A DNA stretch of 64,000 nucleotides, taken from Dendrolimus kikuchii. Lineage: Eukaryota > Arthropoda > Insecta > Lepidoptera > Lasiocampidae. Positions 44,440-55,329 of the stretch are shown in pieces. Each line of letters begins with the position of its first letter. Within the stretch, counting starts at the first letter, position 1. The notes below the pieces were generated by a model. That model had not been told where the DNA came from. It saw only the letters and a program-made list of their open reading frames with translations, and did not search any database. Position numbers and translations under genes: made by a program. The stretch spans positions 6,956,887 through 7,020,886 of the forward strand of contig CM034392.1 in the NCBI GenBank assembly GCA_019925095.2, read 5' to 3'.

Positions 44440-44691
44440 TAAGAAGTGAAATAGAACTAATTTAGATTTTTTCAAATTTTTTGTTTCTTTGTTTGTCGGT
44501 TTGTCTGTTTGTCTGTCTGTTTGTACCGGCTAATCTCCGAAACGACTGGAATGATTTAAATGAAATTTTGTATGGTGTTAGCTTATATCCCTGGGCAACA
44601 TATAGGATACTTTTGATTCCCAAAAATTAAAGAGTTCCCTTGAGATAGTTATAAAACCGCACCACGCGGACGAAGTCGCGGGCATCAGCTA
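44440..44691 (+). mobile_element. Helitron-like non-autonomous element
   Basis: A (TTTGTCTG) stretch, TAATCTCCGAAACGACTGGA, ATGATTTAAATGAAATTTTG and the terminal GCGGACGAAGTCGCGGGCAT then CAGCTAA place it in the same family as 1-64. The left border is uncertain. The terminal CTAG is mutated to CTAA here. Confidence 0.6.
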
Positions 44692-45110
44692 ATAAATAAA
44701 TAAACTAACATTTTTATAGGCAGGTACTTAATATTAAACTAATAATATTAAACGATATTAGAGTAATAAATATTAATATTAAACATAATTTTTGATACTA
44801 AATTTCAAGTTTAAGAGTACTGTAAATATACAAATACTACTACAAACGCAAAAAAGTCTCAAAGCTAATTTACCTGTACGTGCTAGAATTAAATTTGCTT
44901 TTATGTATACAGTACCGTCACTATACATCCTCGAAGTAGCCATGTTTGTTAGATATAATAAAGATTTATTCCCACGTATGTCAGATAGTGTACTACGTAA
45001 CAGACGGGATAAAGATAGGCTTTGCACGCATCCCTGCAAAACAGCTCTATTGCAGAAAAGCATCGTATGCATGGCACCGAAAATATACAGTAACATTCCA
45101 CAAAATTTTT
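44692..45110. other. Nothing recognised
   Basis: Open frames here run on into the following SINE and are not supported as genes. Confidence 0.45.
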
Positions 45111-45430
45111 ATCCGTGCAGGAACGGAGAAAGAATACAATTTCCTGCGGCCGGGCGGCCTGTCGTAAGAGGCGACTTAACAACCCACAGCCAGGTGGTAG
45201 GGCATTTGCCCGACTGGATGGCTACCACCCCTGGTCTAAAGTATGTCGCCATAACAACCTTGAGTTGTGTTCCGGCATTAGTGACCAGGTTCCAGTCTCC
45301 CTTAAGAGAGCAGCAGCGCATTTGTAGCAACTTTGGTGTTGCAAATGTCCATAGGCGATGGTAACCGCTTTCCATCAAGTGGGCCGTCTGCTTGTCTGCT
45401 GATCTCCTGCAATAAAAAAAAAAAAAAAAA
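45111..45430 (+). mobile_element. SINE-like family A, reference full-length copy
   Basis: About 305 bp plus a long A-tail. The start is ATCCGTGCAGGAACGGAGAA, followed by a GC-rich first half (GGCCGGGCGGCCTGTCGTAA) and a second half rich in CACCCCTGGTCTAAAG and GTTCCAGTCTCCC. The last 85 bp are GGTGTTGCAAATGTCCATAG to GCAATAAA. A direct ACAAAAT flanks both ends. No Pol III box was recognised, so it may be a LINE-3'-tailed retroposon rather than a tRNA SINE. The 190-codon open frame across it is not a gene, as most of it is repeated sequence. Confidence 0.88.
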
Positions 45431-45639
45431 CAAAATATAAAATTGTTAAATTCAAATTCTTTCAAATTTTATCTAAAAAAGTTGCTTGCTAATAAATGCT
45501 ATTACACTGTAAATGAATACATAAATGATAAACTATAATTCAACCTAACAATGATAATCATATTACCAATTACAACATTATTTATATTGACTCTTATAAT
45601 TATCTGGCTATGGGACTGTGGACGCTATTTATTTAATTT
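45431..45639. other. Nothing recognised
   Basis: AT-rich. Confidence 0.5.
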
Positions 45640-45806
45640 TAACTGAAATTGTGACATAATTATGATAATATTATAAACAATGTAAATTGTACGAGCTAAA
45701 TCTGCACGCCAAGATGGCAAAAAACATGTGTAACTAAATATAATTATTGTAACACCTTTTAAACCATGTTTTCTGCAATAAACAAATTTGAATTTGAATT
45801 TGAATG
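45640..45806 (+). mobile_element. LINE 3' tail, other family
   Basis: GTACGAGCTAAATCTGCACG, AAGATGGCAAAAAACATGTG and TGTTTTCTGCAATAAACAAA are followed by (TTTGAA) repeats. This is a typical LINE end with AATAAA and a short tandem tail. Only non-coding sequence is present. A similar ending occurs at 54960-55098. Confidence 0.6.
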
Positions 45807-46153
45807 TACCCGATAATTAGTTACATAATAATTTCTTTCTTTATAGACCAAAGTGAGATAATTTGGTGGTATCGTACAGTGTTGGCATAAAATTCTATGA
45901 ATGTTCGATGTAAGCGACTTCGTGACTACAAACACGCCAATCGGTTTAGTGACAACCAGTTCCCAAAGTTACACCTTAAATTGAATTCCTGCCGTCACAA
46001 CATTGAAACTCGATTTAATTCCCCGAGTAAACTTTGCAGACTGCAAACTGCAGTGTGGCACGAAATTGAGCTTGATTGCGTCAATAATTATTTTGGCTAC
46101 TTCTTTTAAATCGTTAATAAAGAATATTTTCATAAGTTTTCGCTACTAGTATA
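45807..46153. other. Nothing recognised
   Basis: A 70-codon frame (45897-46109) was not assigned. Confidence 0.45.
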
Positions 46154-46372
46154 CATAATAAAACTACGTTTTAACGGTTTTAAGCGCGGTAATTAATCTG
46201 ATTTTTATTATTCCGACGTTTCGGCCACTTTTCAGTCTCCGTGATCACGGAAGACAAAGATGTCAAATATCAATTGGTATTGTTAAAGTTTTGTTTAGCC
46301 TACTACCAACTTGTTCGTTTTCATCAAAACTAAATAATTAAAACGAACAAGTGCGAAACGTAGTTTTATTAC
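46154..46372. mobile_element. TIR element family P, short copy
   Basis: A full left arm (AATAAAACTACGTTTTAACG through CCGACGTTTCGGCCACTTTT and CCGTGATCACGGAAGACAAA) is joined by about 100 bp to a short right end, GCGAAACGTAGTTTTATTAC. It is an internally deleted relative of 19724-20112. Confidence 0.72.
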
Positions 46373-46423
46373 ACTAATAAAGAATGTTAATCGAGTTGGA
46401 AGTGGCCTTATTTTTAAATTATA

Positions 46424-46655
46424 CATACATAACTTCACGCCAGTTCCCTTGCGGGATAGGCACGAACAACAGAGCGCCATTTAGGCTTATTCTTACACAC
46501 CTCACTTGCTTCTTTGACATTCATAATTCTTGTCATGCACGCTCGTCTGTTCTTAAGGCTCCTGACATCACCTTCTGCTAGTACACGATCAATTTGATCA
46601 TGGAAGGTGTGTCGTGGTCTTCCACAACTTCTGCATCCATCCACTTTTGCATTAA
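46424..46655 (-). pseudogene. LINE C-terminal fragment, same family as 5043-5538
   Basis: On minus it encodes CGRPRHTFHDQIDRVLAEG, then NRRACMTRIMNVKEASEVC and AYPARELA at the stop, nearly identical to the 5 kb copy. It is truncated to the last 70 or so codons. The near-identity of the two copies indicates recent spread. Confidence 0.82.
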
Positions 46656-47339
46656 ATTATGATAAAACATATTTATTTAAAAGTGTTGTAATAAGAATAA
46701 AACTATTGAATTTGTGTTAAGTAAGCTTAAAATCTTTCAATGTGTGTATGTGTGTGTGTCGCTAACATATTCCGTAGTCTTTTTTAAAAAAATGGACCCC
46801 TTATATAATCGTCATTACCGGTCTGTCTATGTATGTGATTTGAACAGAAGCCATCACTGTGTGTGACATAAACAATTTTATATTTTTCAATAACTATTTT
46901 TAATTGATATCTGTTTTTTAAATCATTTCTTATTAAATTTATTTTTCAAGAATTATATAGCTAACATCTATATATAAAAAGAAAACATAATCTAGCCTCT
47001 CAATATGACGAAATGACTACGCCCTACAGAGTTCTAAGGGTATAAACACCTTTTGTATGCTTTAATGTATTAAAAACACAGATGCTGCTGACGATTGGCA
47101 CGGCCTTACTATAATTTTATAAATAATATCATCTTTTCATTCGATTCCTAAGGAACTGTATGTATGCGCATTTTAATGCAACATTATAGCTAATATATGA
47201 ACGTCTGCACGTTCCTTATTGAAATACAAATTAAATTCGCATATCTCATATATCAGCATTATTTTATATCAAATAAGGATTTCATTCATTGTTTATTATC
47301 TATTACAGTTTTGGGTAATGAGATTCAAATATTACAGGA
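46656..47339. other. Nothing recognised
   Basis: AT-rich, with a (TG) run at 46741-46760. Confidence 0.5.
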
Positions 47340-47700
47340 GGACTTTAGTTGCCCGGGCCCACTAATCATAGTGCGCCCGACAGACGTCGTCCTGTTCTGA
47401 AAATGTATAAAACTAGAACCCGATTTTAGTGCCGCCTACTCGGTCTAGTTGTGAAATTCTAAACCATTCCGAGAGTCACCCAAACACAGACAAAAAATTC
47501 ATCAAAATTTCTTTTTGATCAAAATAATCTCAAATAACAAATAAAAAAAATATCAAAATCGGCTTTAGGAGGATTGTAGAGCCTGATTCCAACGCCACTT
47601 GCCGGTTCCAATTATGAACCTAATCCATAACCTCCACTTGAACACACACAAAAACTCATCCGTTTAGGAGGACTTCAGTGACATGGACACGATCAGAATG
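47340..47700 (-). mobile_element. Helitron-like repeat, diverged
   Basis: CGACAGACGTCGTCCTGTTC, AACCCGATTTTAGTGCCGCC and GTCTAGTTGTGAAATTCTAA match the 3' part of 14583-14920. A second, tandem-like stretch (GATTCCAACGCCACTTGCCG, GAGGACTTCAGTGACATGG) follows. Orientation follows the 14.6 kb copy. Borders are approximate. Confidence 0.5.
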
Positions 47701-48334
47701 TGAATCTGAATGAATCAGAATAATATATATGAATGTAAGCATATTGGACAATAAATAAAAAAAAATATCAATTTTATATATAAAGAAATATGTGCAAAAT
47801 TTATTTTGTTAAATTTAATCTACCTTACTCAATCCGTTAAAAATTGGAAAGAAGTTAGGAAAAAAAGAAGCGTACTGTTGATGTTAAAAATCGATTAATT
47901 GAGGTTAAAGGTAAAACAAAACCAAAAAGAAAAGCTCATTCGTTTTTAATGTATAGCCTGTGTAACTTTTTTCCGGTTTCCAAGCCCTGAGGAAATATGT
48001 TTTATAAATAATCCGGACTATCGGACCCAATATCTGTTAGCGTTCTCAGTTAGTACTAATCCAAGCTTGGTTGTACACAACATTGACTAATTGGACAAAA
48101 CCAGAATGTCATTTAATTGTACCACATTCGAGTGAAAATCGCTTTAGCTGTGCATAAACAATTGACTGTCCAAATAACTTGGGATTATACGTACTCATTA
48201 TTAAGTATTTATACAGTGGGAAACTAAAACTAACTTAAAAAAATAAACCTAAATTATAAACTAAACAATATTAAAAACTAAACTGCACTACAAAAAACCA
48301 TAAAAATAAACATGTTTACAAGTAAAAGATGTAG
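47701..48334. other. AT-rich, nothing recognised
   Basis: The A-rich ACTAAAA/TAAACTAAA run at 48225-48310 resembles that at 3185-3330, also beside a family G LINE fragment. Confidence 0.4.
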
Positions 48335-48860
48335 TTTAGACAGCTGTCGGTGGGGAGCGTTCCCAAAATGCTGGCCGCATTCCCCACGTCGTATGGCAAC
48401 GCTAATCCATTGCGTTAAATATAATATATACCAGCCCTTTGGTCACACGCGACTTATTTCAATCGCCTTGAAAGGTCTTAATAAAGTTGATAATCCTCAC
48501 GTCCCCATGGCCCCAAAGTCTCAACCCCGTGTAGTGGAACACTTACAAGCCAATAGATGGCGCTGTGCAATAATTGATGTCACAAACGTTTCCCGAATCA
48601 TACAAAAAATATATACAAAAATTCAACAATAACAGATGGGCCTAGGCCTGCAAGGAACAATAGCCTCCTCCTCCTCCACACTATACGGGTCACCCTTCAC
48701 TCGAAAGTCACAAATATGATTATCCATCACCGATGGATGCATATTTGCGGCGTTTCAGGGTGACTTGAAGTGTGGCAGCTCCTCCGGCAGCGACGGCTGT
48801 GTTTAAGGTATGAACGACATTCCGTCCAGTCACTTGCCATAGTCGCGGCAGAGTCCGTTC
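48335..48860 (-). pseudogene. LINE ORF C-terminus (family G), split by repeat O
   Basis: On minus: LDGMSFIP at about 48830, then ATLQVTLKRRKYASIGDG, then a 170 bp interruption (48522-48694), then GVETLGPWG, degraded sequence, and an end resembling GNAASILGTLP near 48355. The order matches the 3.3 kb copy. Frameshifts and the insertion make it non-functional. DGM.(L/F)IPW and VETLGPWG are recurrent phrases at the end of this LINE group. Confidence 0.65.
48522..48694 (-). repeat. Interspersed repeat family O, copy 2, inside a LINE
   Basis: Its reverse complement matches 12347-12517. It separates the VPFG part from the GVETLG part of the LINE frame, which shows it moved as a unit of about 170 bp. 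No TIR, tail or obvious target duplication was defined. Confidence 0.75.
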
Positions 48861-49992
48861 GGTTCAAGAACAGCTGGTACCCCGACGGTGACAAGAGGGG
48901 GATGATGTCGTTGATTACTGCATGCCGTGTAGTTTTACCCGCACTCCTTAATCTCCCTCACTTGGGATTATGTCTGGTATTTGACATAATTTATTCTCAT
49001 CGTCGAAAAAGAATACTGGGAATCTTCAAGTTTAATTTTGCTTATACATACACATATATTAGGATTTATTAAAGTAAAATATTATAAAATAATACAATAA
49101 GAAAACTTAACTTAGTTATATTGTACAATAGTTTTACGAGGTTGCTTGACATCTAACCATAAATCATCTAAAGACTCTAATCTTGTTTCGATATACAACA
49201 CAACTTCGTCAAACGTTGCATATGAGTCTTTTTAAAGATTACTTGTGTTGGCAACATAAATTTATGGCAGCTAATGTATATTTATAGGATATTATGAAGC
49301 TATAGTTGTAGTTGTTACTTGTATAATAATGTTATAATTTAATAGATTATATTGGGTATCACGAAACAATAACTATTATAAGACAGATGTTTATTGATCT
49401 GTTACAGTGAATAAAGGATTAACTAGTAAATACGATACAGTAATGTTTACTAAATGTTTTGGTGGCATTTGTAACAGGTATTAACAAGTCCCTGGACATT
49501 TTTTATTGCGAACATTTAATTGATGGTAGTTGCAAGTAATATTTATAGTATTTAAGTGGTGCATGAAGCTAGGCAGAGACAGTTGTTCCACCATTCGGCA
49601 GACACTGCGCTCTTCAGTAAACTGAGTAAGTTAAATATTTATTTATAGAAAATATGTCCTTGTAGGATTTGATAAATGTGTAGAATTGAGATGATATAAA
49701 GACTCTATTTGCGAGGGTTGGGGCGACTAGACGGGGAGGTTGGAGGTGATCGGGCCAGGTTAAGCCCATTCTTTATAACATCTTGGTAATATATCTGAAT
49801 GTATGGTTATAAAATGATTAAATAGAGGTATTTTTCTCGTGTTTCTGTGATTACGATATATGTATTTATTGATTTATATTGGGAAGTTTCGATTACGCTG
49901 ACACTTGTGTCCCTACAGGTTGGGATCTGTTATCTTCTTGAAACTCTAGTGACTGCTCCATAGTGTGTAAATATATAAGATTATTACTAATA
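48861..49992. other. Nothing assigned
   Basis: 48861-48960 may be further decayed LINE sequence (minus frame with IPLLSPSGYQLFLNRT). The rest is AT-rich with no supported feature. Confidence 0.4.
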
Positions 49993-50192
49993 ACTAGCTG
50001 GAGCCGTGCCAAGTTCGTTGGGTGTCATTAAAAAATAAAAATATATTATTAATCACAATGAAATAGAGCCTATATCACTCAAGAATAATGTAGCTCACTA
50101 CTGATAAAAAGAATTTTTAAAATCAGCTCAGTAGTTCAAGAGATTACTTCCTACAAACAAACTCACAATCTTTAACTCTTTATAATACGCAT
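49993..50192 (-). mobile_element. Helitron-like non-autonomous element, short
   Basis: On minus it begins near ATTATAAAGAGTTAAAGATT, passes AACTACTGAGCTGATTTT and AGTAGTGAGCTACATTATTC, and ends GGCACGGCTCCAGCTAGTTA, again CTAG followed by T. Confidence 0.6.
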
Positions 50193-50214
50193 GATTTGTA
50201 CTCTGAAAACAGCT

Positions 50215-51255
50215 GCATGTTCCAGGTGCACAGTTCAGGAAGTATGTTCCACCTTTGTGTTTTTAGCCAGGGGAAATCCGATTGAAGACTATAGGCCTCG
50301 CGAAGGAGGATAAGTCGCGACCCGTGTGTGGGACTCGCCAGGTCGGGGTGGACTGGCACATCTAGGCAGGACTAGAAGTGCTATTGCCACACCACAGTTA
50401 GGGATACCCAGCAATACCTATAGGTGTTCTTTGCTGCGCCTTATAACAGGGCTACGGGGAAACGGAATCTTGACCAACTTTGCGTGTTCTGGCCGGGGAT
50501 CTCGGAGGCCACAGCACACTTCTTATCCCCCGGCAAGTATGCTCCACCTTATTTTGTTGTTATTTTTTTATGCTTTTATTTTTTTATCCTGTAGAGAGTA
50601 GACACTCCGTAAGAACGCCACAAGATCTAGGACAAAGTCACTACACTGTGACGTTCTAGTGTGCCACATTGGCACAAACCCAGGAAAGCAGGGCTGTATT
50701 AAACCACTACGTAAAGCAGAGGTGAAAGTTCACTGATACTCCCGTAAACGGCGGCTCTCTGCCACGGAGTCATGAGAGTTGGTTCAGTGCATAACGGCGT
50801 CGTCGATCCCCATCTGTCGAGGGCGGACGAAGGCCGCTTGCACCGCTCTCTCCCTCTCTCTCTCGGCAGCCTCCTTTTGAGTTATTAGTGACTCGCAAAT
50901 GGAGGAAATCGTCTGCTAGTGAAAATCGCTATGGACTATGGCATCGATCAAGCTCCTCGACGAGTCTACCAGCCCTACCTCAGCGTGACGCACCTAGCGC
51001 ACTCCGCGAGCGTATTAAATGCTGTTTCGAGGGGTGCACCGCACTCCTGGCACAGCGGGGTGGCGTACGGCCCTATAATAAGATGCAGATACTTGCCAAA
51101 GCACACTGCCCGGTAAGTATCTGTGTCATCCTATACATTAGGGTCCTATGTTTCCGCGAGACCCATCTAAATAGGTGGGGACGGATAGCTTCCACGATCT
51201 CCACACCAGCTCCTGGGGATTCTAAATTTCTGTATCAGGTTTCGATCATGGCCTC
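50215..51255 (-). pseudogene. R1-clade LINE, ORF2 C-terminus and probable 3' UTR
   Basis: On minus the end of ORF2 reads MTQILTGQC, then after a one-base frameshift CFGKYLHLIIGPYATPLCQE, CGAPLETAFNTLAEC. This is the R1/TRAS-type zinc knuckle region (LTGHG.F..YL..I....TP.C..CG...DTA.H.L..C). The expected His is Asn here. The remaining 680 bp toward 50215 are GC-rich, non-coding and lie downstream of the ORF end, so they are probably its 3' UTR. R1-clade LINEs often target rDNA or telomeric repeats; this copy is elsewhere and dead. Confidence 0.75.
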
Positions 51256-51264
51256 GGTTTCCCG

Positions 51265-51432
51265 GCATATTTCTTGACAGTAAAGCCCACATGAAACTAA
51301 TGACATGATTGTCATACTTTATTGTGGGTGACGTGATAGTGATGTTCTGTGAGTCGTGTAACGCACAGACTATTAAACCATCGACACTATACGTAAATGA
51401 ATCGAAAGTAATCGATTAGAAAATAAAAAAAT
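51265..51432 (+). repeat. Interspersed repeat family H, copy 2
   Basis: Matches 24636-24812 from CATATTTCTTGACAGTAAAG to AATCGAAAGTAATCGATTAG. It lies directly next to the R1-like LINE's truncated 5' side. Confidence 0.75.
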
Positions 51433-52149
51433 GTTCTACTTTATTACTTTTTTTTAAACTTTATTACAAAAATGGCTTATTTAAAAACTTATTTACAAAT
51501 GCAATCCATTTTATAACAAATCGAGTCGATAACGCGTTAGGATATTACTAATTAATTCGTCATCGAGCTGTTAAAAGTATAATAAATGCTTAGAAAGGGT
51601 ATGGTATGGATAAAAGTAAAACAGTTTTTAGTGGTTACATTGCACCTACTACATAAGTGTACGCTTTTGTAGTTCTTTTATTCATCTGTCAGAGTTTATT
51701 TATTAGAGAAGTTTATTTATTATTATTGCAATTACAACTATTTAAACAAAGTGTAGGTACTCGTAAATAAAAATTTAGAAGTCGAATGCACTTAAACATA
51801 TGGAACATTAATTAACTTTTTACTTTCATTACAAAAACATTAATCGTGAAACCAGCAGAACTATTCTAATTCTTTTGACGTGAACTTTGTAGACTATTGT
51901 TTACTCAGATTTCTCGCACGTATTAGGAGATTAAGACTTATGGTTTTATAATTAAACATGTAGTTGTGTGAGCTAGCATTAATCAGATCTTGAAAAATAA
52001 TTATAACATTTCTTATTAATGTAAATCAATAGGTGGCAAGAAATCAGTTCCCAAAGATGTAGAACTTAAGTCATCACCCTCTAATTTTTGAAATATGAAT
52101 TCTCAAAAAATCAAGGAGAACGCAAAAACTATTTTGAACAAATATTTTT
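51433..52149. other. AT-rich, nothing recognised
   Basis: No supported feature. Confidence 0.5.
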
Positions 52150-52325
52150 TATATTGCATGAGTTTAGCAGACGGGCAGACAGCCCACCTGATGGAAAGCG
52201 TTTACCATCGCCTAGGCGTTACAAATGTGGTGCTGCTCTCTAGAGGGAAATGGAACCTGGCCACTAATGCCGGAAAACAATTCAAGGTTGTAATGGCACC
52301 ATACTCTGGACCAGGGGTTTAAACC
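52150..52325 (-). mobile_element. SINE-like family A, 5'-truncated
   Basis: The tail is replaced by TATATTGCATGAGTTTAGCA. The body reads GATGGAAAGCGTTTACCATC and CACTAATGCCGGAAAACAAT, stopping at GGACCAGGGGT. Diverged. Confidence 0.75.
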
Positions 52326-52365
52326 TTTCAATGTGCATTGACTTAGACGCACACACTCATGCCAT

Positions 52366-52500
52366 CTTTCTATATCTTAGTATCCATTCATTTGCCTTAC
52401 TACCGGTAAAAAAATTACATAACTCTATATAAGTAGTGTCAATTTTCTACCAATTGTAAGGTAAAAAAAGAATAGACCGTTATGTAGAATATAGAAACTA
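52366..52500. mobile_element. MITE, family L, copy 2
   Basis: TTTCTATATCTTAGTATCC then ATTCATTTGCCTTAC at the left and the partial complement GAATAGACCGTTATGTAG with AATATAGAAAC at the right, related to 11909-12048. Confidence 0.5.
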
Positions 52501-52627
52501 GATTTAAGTGACATTAGCCAATTTATGATATTAGGTAATATCGAAGGATGGAAGATTATTTATTTTAAGCGACGTTTTAAAACAAATAATTAATATTTAA
52601 ATGAGAGCTTTGAGTAGTATATGTGAG

Positions 52628-52996
52628 GTAAGCATGAATGATATTATACGGAATAGTGTATTAAGGGAGCGTTGTGGATTGAAATAAGAATCAATAACAA
52701 GAGTTGAAAAAAGAATGTTAAGGTGGTTTCGGCATGTAGAGAGGATGTAAAAATAGAATAAAAAAACAAACGTATAACAGTATTGTGAATGGTAGACATG
52801 TTACCGGTAGACCACGATACATCATGATCAAATAACAGAAGTGTTAAAACGAGGTCAGGTAAAAAGCATATGAAATAGACGTGCACGTATGAAGAGGTTA
52901 ATGAAAGTAGATGAAGCGAAAGTTGTTTGTCATGATCGTCGCAAATGAAGAACTATGCCTACCCCCATGGGAAACAGGCGTGATAATATGTATGTA
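52628..52996 (+). pseudogene. Decayed RTE-like LINE C-terminus
   Basis: The plus strand reads NDIIRNSVLRERCGLK, stop, ESITRVEKRMLRWFRHVERM, then after a frameshift RIKKQTYNSIVNGRHVTGRP and a TATGTATGTA tail. It is the same part of the protein as 5043-5538 but from a more divergent, older copy with several stops. Confidence 0.72.
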
Positions 52997-53028
52997 TGTA
53001 ATTAATATGTTAGGCTTTATTCGTCTTA

Positions 53029-53171
53029 GGGCCGATTTTTCAATCAGTAGATAAAACTTATTCTATAGAATAAAACAAAATGGGAAAATTTAAAATAACA
53101 GTTGCATGAATAAAACGGTTGAATTGTTTCATTCGACTGATAACTTTTTCTGATGATTGAAAAATCGGCTC
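53029..53171. mobile_element. MITE, family K, copy 3, with TTA duplication
   Basis: GGGCCGATTTTTCAATCAG and the reverse complement of TGATTGAAAAATCGGCTC are nearly perfect TIRs. TTA flanks both ends (53026-53028, 53172-53174), as for PIF/Harbinger elements. The 143 bp body is in the opposite orientation to copies 1 and 2. Confidence 0.78.
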
Positions 53172-53369
53172 TTAATGTTTCAAACTTAAGGAAAAATGAA
53201 AAACCTGGTTTCTATTTAAAATCTATACAATTTCTTCTCTTTCAAGTATCGTACAAGTTTGTTAATTTTGCGTTTGTCTTGATCATTTGAAGCTGTGAAG
53301 TATTCTTCCGAAACATTTTCCACATGTCGCTTTAAAATAGCTCACCCTTCACCCTTAACTATTTTATAA

Positions 53370-53563
53370 TCTATATTATAAATGCGAAAGTTTGGATTCA
53401 TGTTTGTTGCTCAATCACGCTAGAATGGCTGGACGGATCTGGATGAAATTTGGCACAGGGTAGATTATAGTCTAGAATAGCGCATAGACTAATTTTTATT
53501 CCAGGAAAATGTACGGATCAAGCGGGATAACTCGGCGCGAGCGAAGCCGCGGGCTAAAGCTAG
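53370..53563 (+). mobile_element. Complete short Helitron-like element
   Basis: Starts TCTATATTATAAATGCGAAA after an A and ends GCCGCGGGCTAAAGCTAG before a T. The 3' hairpin region (CGGCGCGAGCGAAGCCGCG) lies about 10 bp before the end. This satisfies the Helitron rules: 5' TC, 3' hairpin, CTAG, insertion between A and T. At 194 bp it is non-autonomous. It resembles what has been called Lep1 in Lepidoptera. Confidence 0.78.
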
Positions 53564-54249
53564 TAATATATAATGATGAGTCGAAACTTTTAAAAAACGA
53601 CACGCAAAAAAATTTATTTCGATAAGAAAAAGTTGTGGTATAATAAATAAATCGATATGACGTTAACACGTTTGGATCGCAAACTTGTGAATTGACCCAA
53701 AGGGCTTCCCTCTCAAACTTTGTTATGAACTCCTTTCAAATGATTTCGGCAAAGACCCTTATTCCTTATGTTCTACGATTGCTGTACAATTTATTGATTG
53801 AGAACACGCATTTATTCTTTTGTCTGACCATATGGAACATTTATGTTTCAGCAAACATACACAGAGTGTGGTTAGGTAACTGCAATATTGTAACAAGTTA
53901 GATTAAAGATTGAATAATATTAGTCAAGTTGTTGTAATCGCTTATTTATTTTAAGTTAAATTAGTAGAGTTTTACATTGAAAAATCTGTTTTGAAATGTG
54001 TATAGTTTTTTTTAAATCGTAAAAGAGTAGGTAATTTATCTCATTAATAGTTCGTTAAAAATCGGCAGACAAACACACACATTGCATATTAAGCCCCAAA
54101 TTAAGCAAGTTACGCTTGTGTTATGGGTACAACTAAAAAATGAAACTGTACTATACATGAATCCCTAACAAATATATACACTAAAAACAAAAGAGAACAT
54201 AATCGGTCTCTAGCCCGAACCTCGCTGAATACATACACTAATTCTTTGA
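53564..54249. other. Nothing recognised
   Basis: The plus frame at 53692-53901 has no family features. Confidence 0.45.
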
Positions 54250-54590
54250 GCGAGATAACTCTAGCCTTCCGGTTGCCTGTGGCATTGACCAGCCGTTTTT
54301 AATGGTTTTAAAAGTCTGTGGGCACTTGGCGCGCATGGACCTAATATCTACACCCCAAACGGCTCAAATAAGTACTCTGTTCCAAGGTACACATATTTGC
54401 GCCGTTTGAGATGTTCAGCAGAAGTGGCAGCGCGATTTAATAATAAATCCATAATAATTTCAACATTTGTTGGAATTTCTGTTAAAGAGGTCATTTTGCA
54501 CAATATGTTTCTGCAATAAGTTCGAAGTATATTTTGGTATTGTAAGAGAATACGAATTACGGTATCAATATACCTTCTTAACATTCAAGA
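54250..54590 (-). pseudogene. LINE ORF fragment (family G)
   Basis: On minus: LLNRAATSAEHLKRRKYVYL then GTEYLFEPFGV, a stop, and ILGPCAPSAHRLL. This covers KRRKY..L...FVPFGVETLGPWGPSAHRL of the family. It overlaps the 3.3 kb copy only partly and extends further toward the N-terminus. A tiny piece with the same AHRLF region may lie at 58395-58430. Confidence 0.65.
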
Positions 54591-54959
54591 GAAGTAGAAA
54601 GGTGCATTGCAATACTTTGAAAAGCGAGTCGAATATTGAGAATATTTCATTTTTTTAATCAAATCTTCAAAAGTTTGCTTCTTATGAGTGTAGTTTTAAA
54701 ATGGAGATATTATTTCTTCGACACTTTCATTGGAATGTTTCTTTGTTCTTTACAGCGATAACACGGTAATTACACGTAATTTAGTAATTTCTTTAATGTA
54801 GATGAAAAAAGGATAGCTTTTTTAAATCAAAATATGGGACAGTATCCGCTAGATATCATAGTAAGATGGTTTACAGCGTATACAAGAAAGATCATGTAAT
54901 CTTTTTTGTGTAAGCTCTTCTGATATTTAGTGTGAAATATGTCAAAAACCTAATTATGA
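54591..54959. other. Nothing recognised
   Basis: AT-rich. Confidence 0.5.
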
Positions 54960-55098
54960 AATTAATTAATGCCTTTAAGGTATATTGTGAAATCCACTCC
55001 ATGCCTGCCAACAGGCCGATTATGGCGAACTGTAGGTAGATTGTAATATATAAATGTATCTACCCGTTTTTGCTGCAATAAATTGAATTTGAATTAAA
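54960..55098 (+). mobile_element. LINE 3' tail, other family
   Basis: CCACTCCATGCCTGCCAAC, GCGAACTGTAGGTAGATTG and TTTGCTGCAATAAATTGAAT with a TTTGAATT tail. The AATAAA plus TTGAATTTGAATT ending recalls 45640-45806. Confidence 0.55.
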
Positions 55099-55329
55099 GT
55101 GCACATGAGTCATGTAAGAAGATCTAGTGACAGGTTAAGTTAATTTTTCTTACAAGCTTATATTTTTTATCTTGCAATATTTGTTTGTTTAGGAAAAATA
55201 TTGCGAGCTGAATTAGAATCATGTAACAAAAATCATCATAAATTGTGTAATTCTGCTGTAGTGTAACTTGATTAAAAGCGATCAATATCTCATAACTATT
55301 GTGTTCTTTTTTAATGGATAGGCTCGCGT

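Noticed and set aside
44792..45364. 190-codon plus frame, the longest in the window
   Set aside because: Its second half is the GC-rich body of SINE-like family A, found in many other copies, and its first half has no recognisable feature. It is a chance frame running into a repeat.
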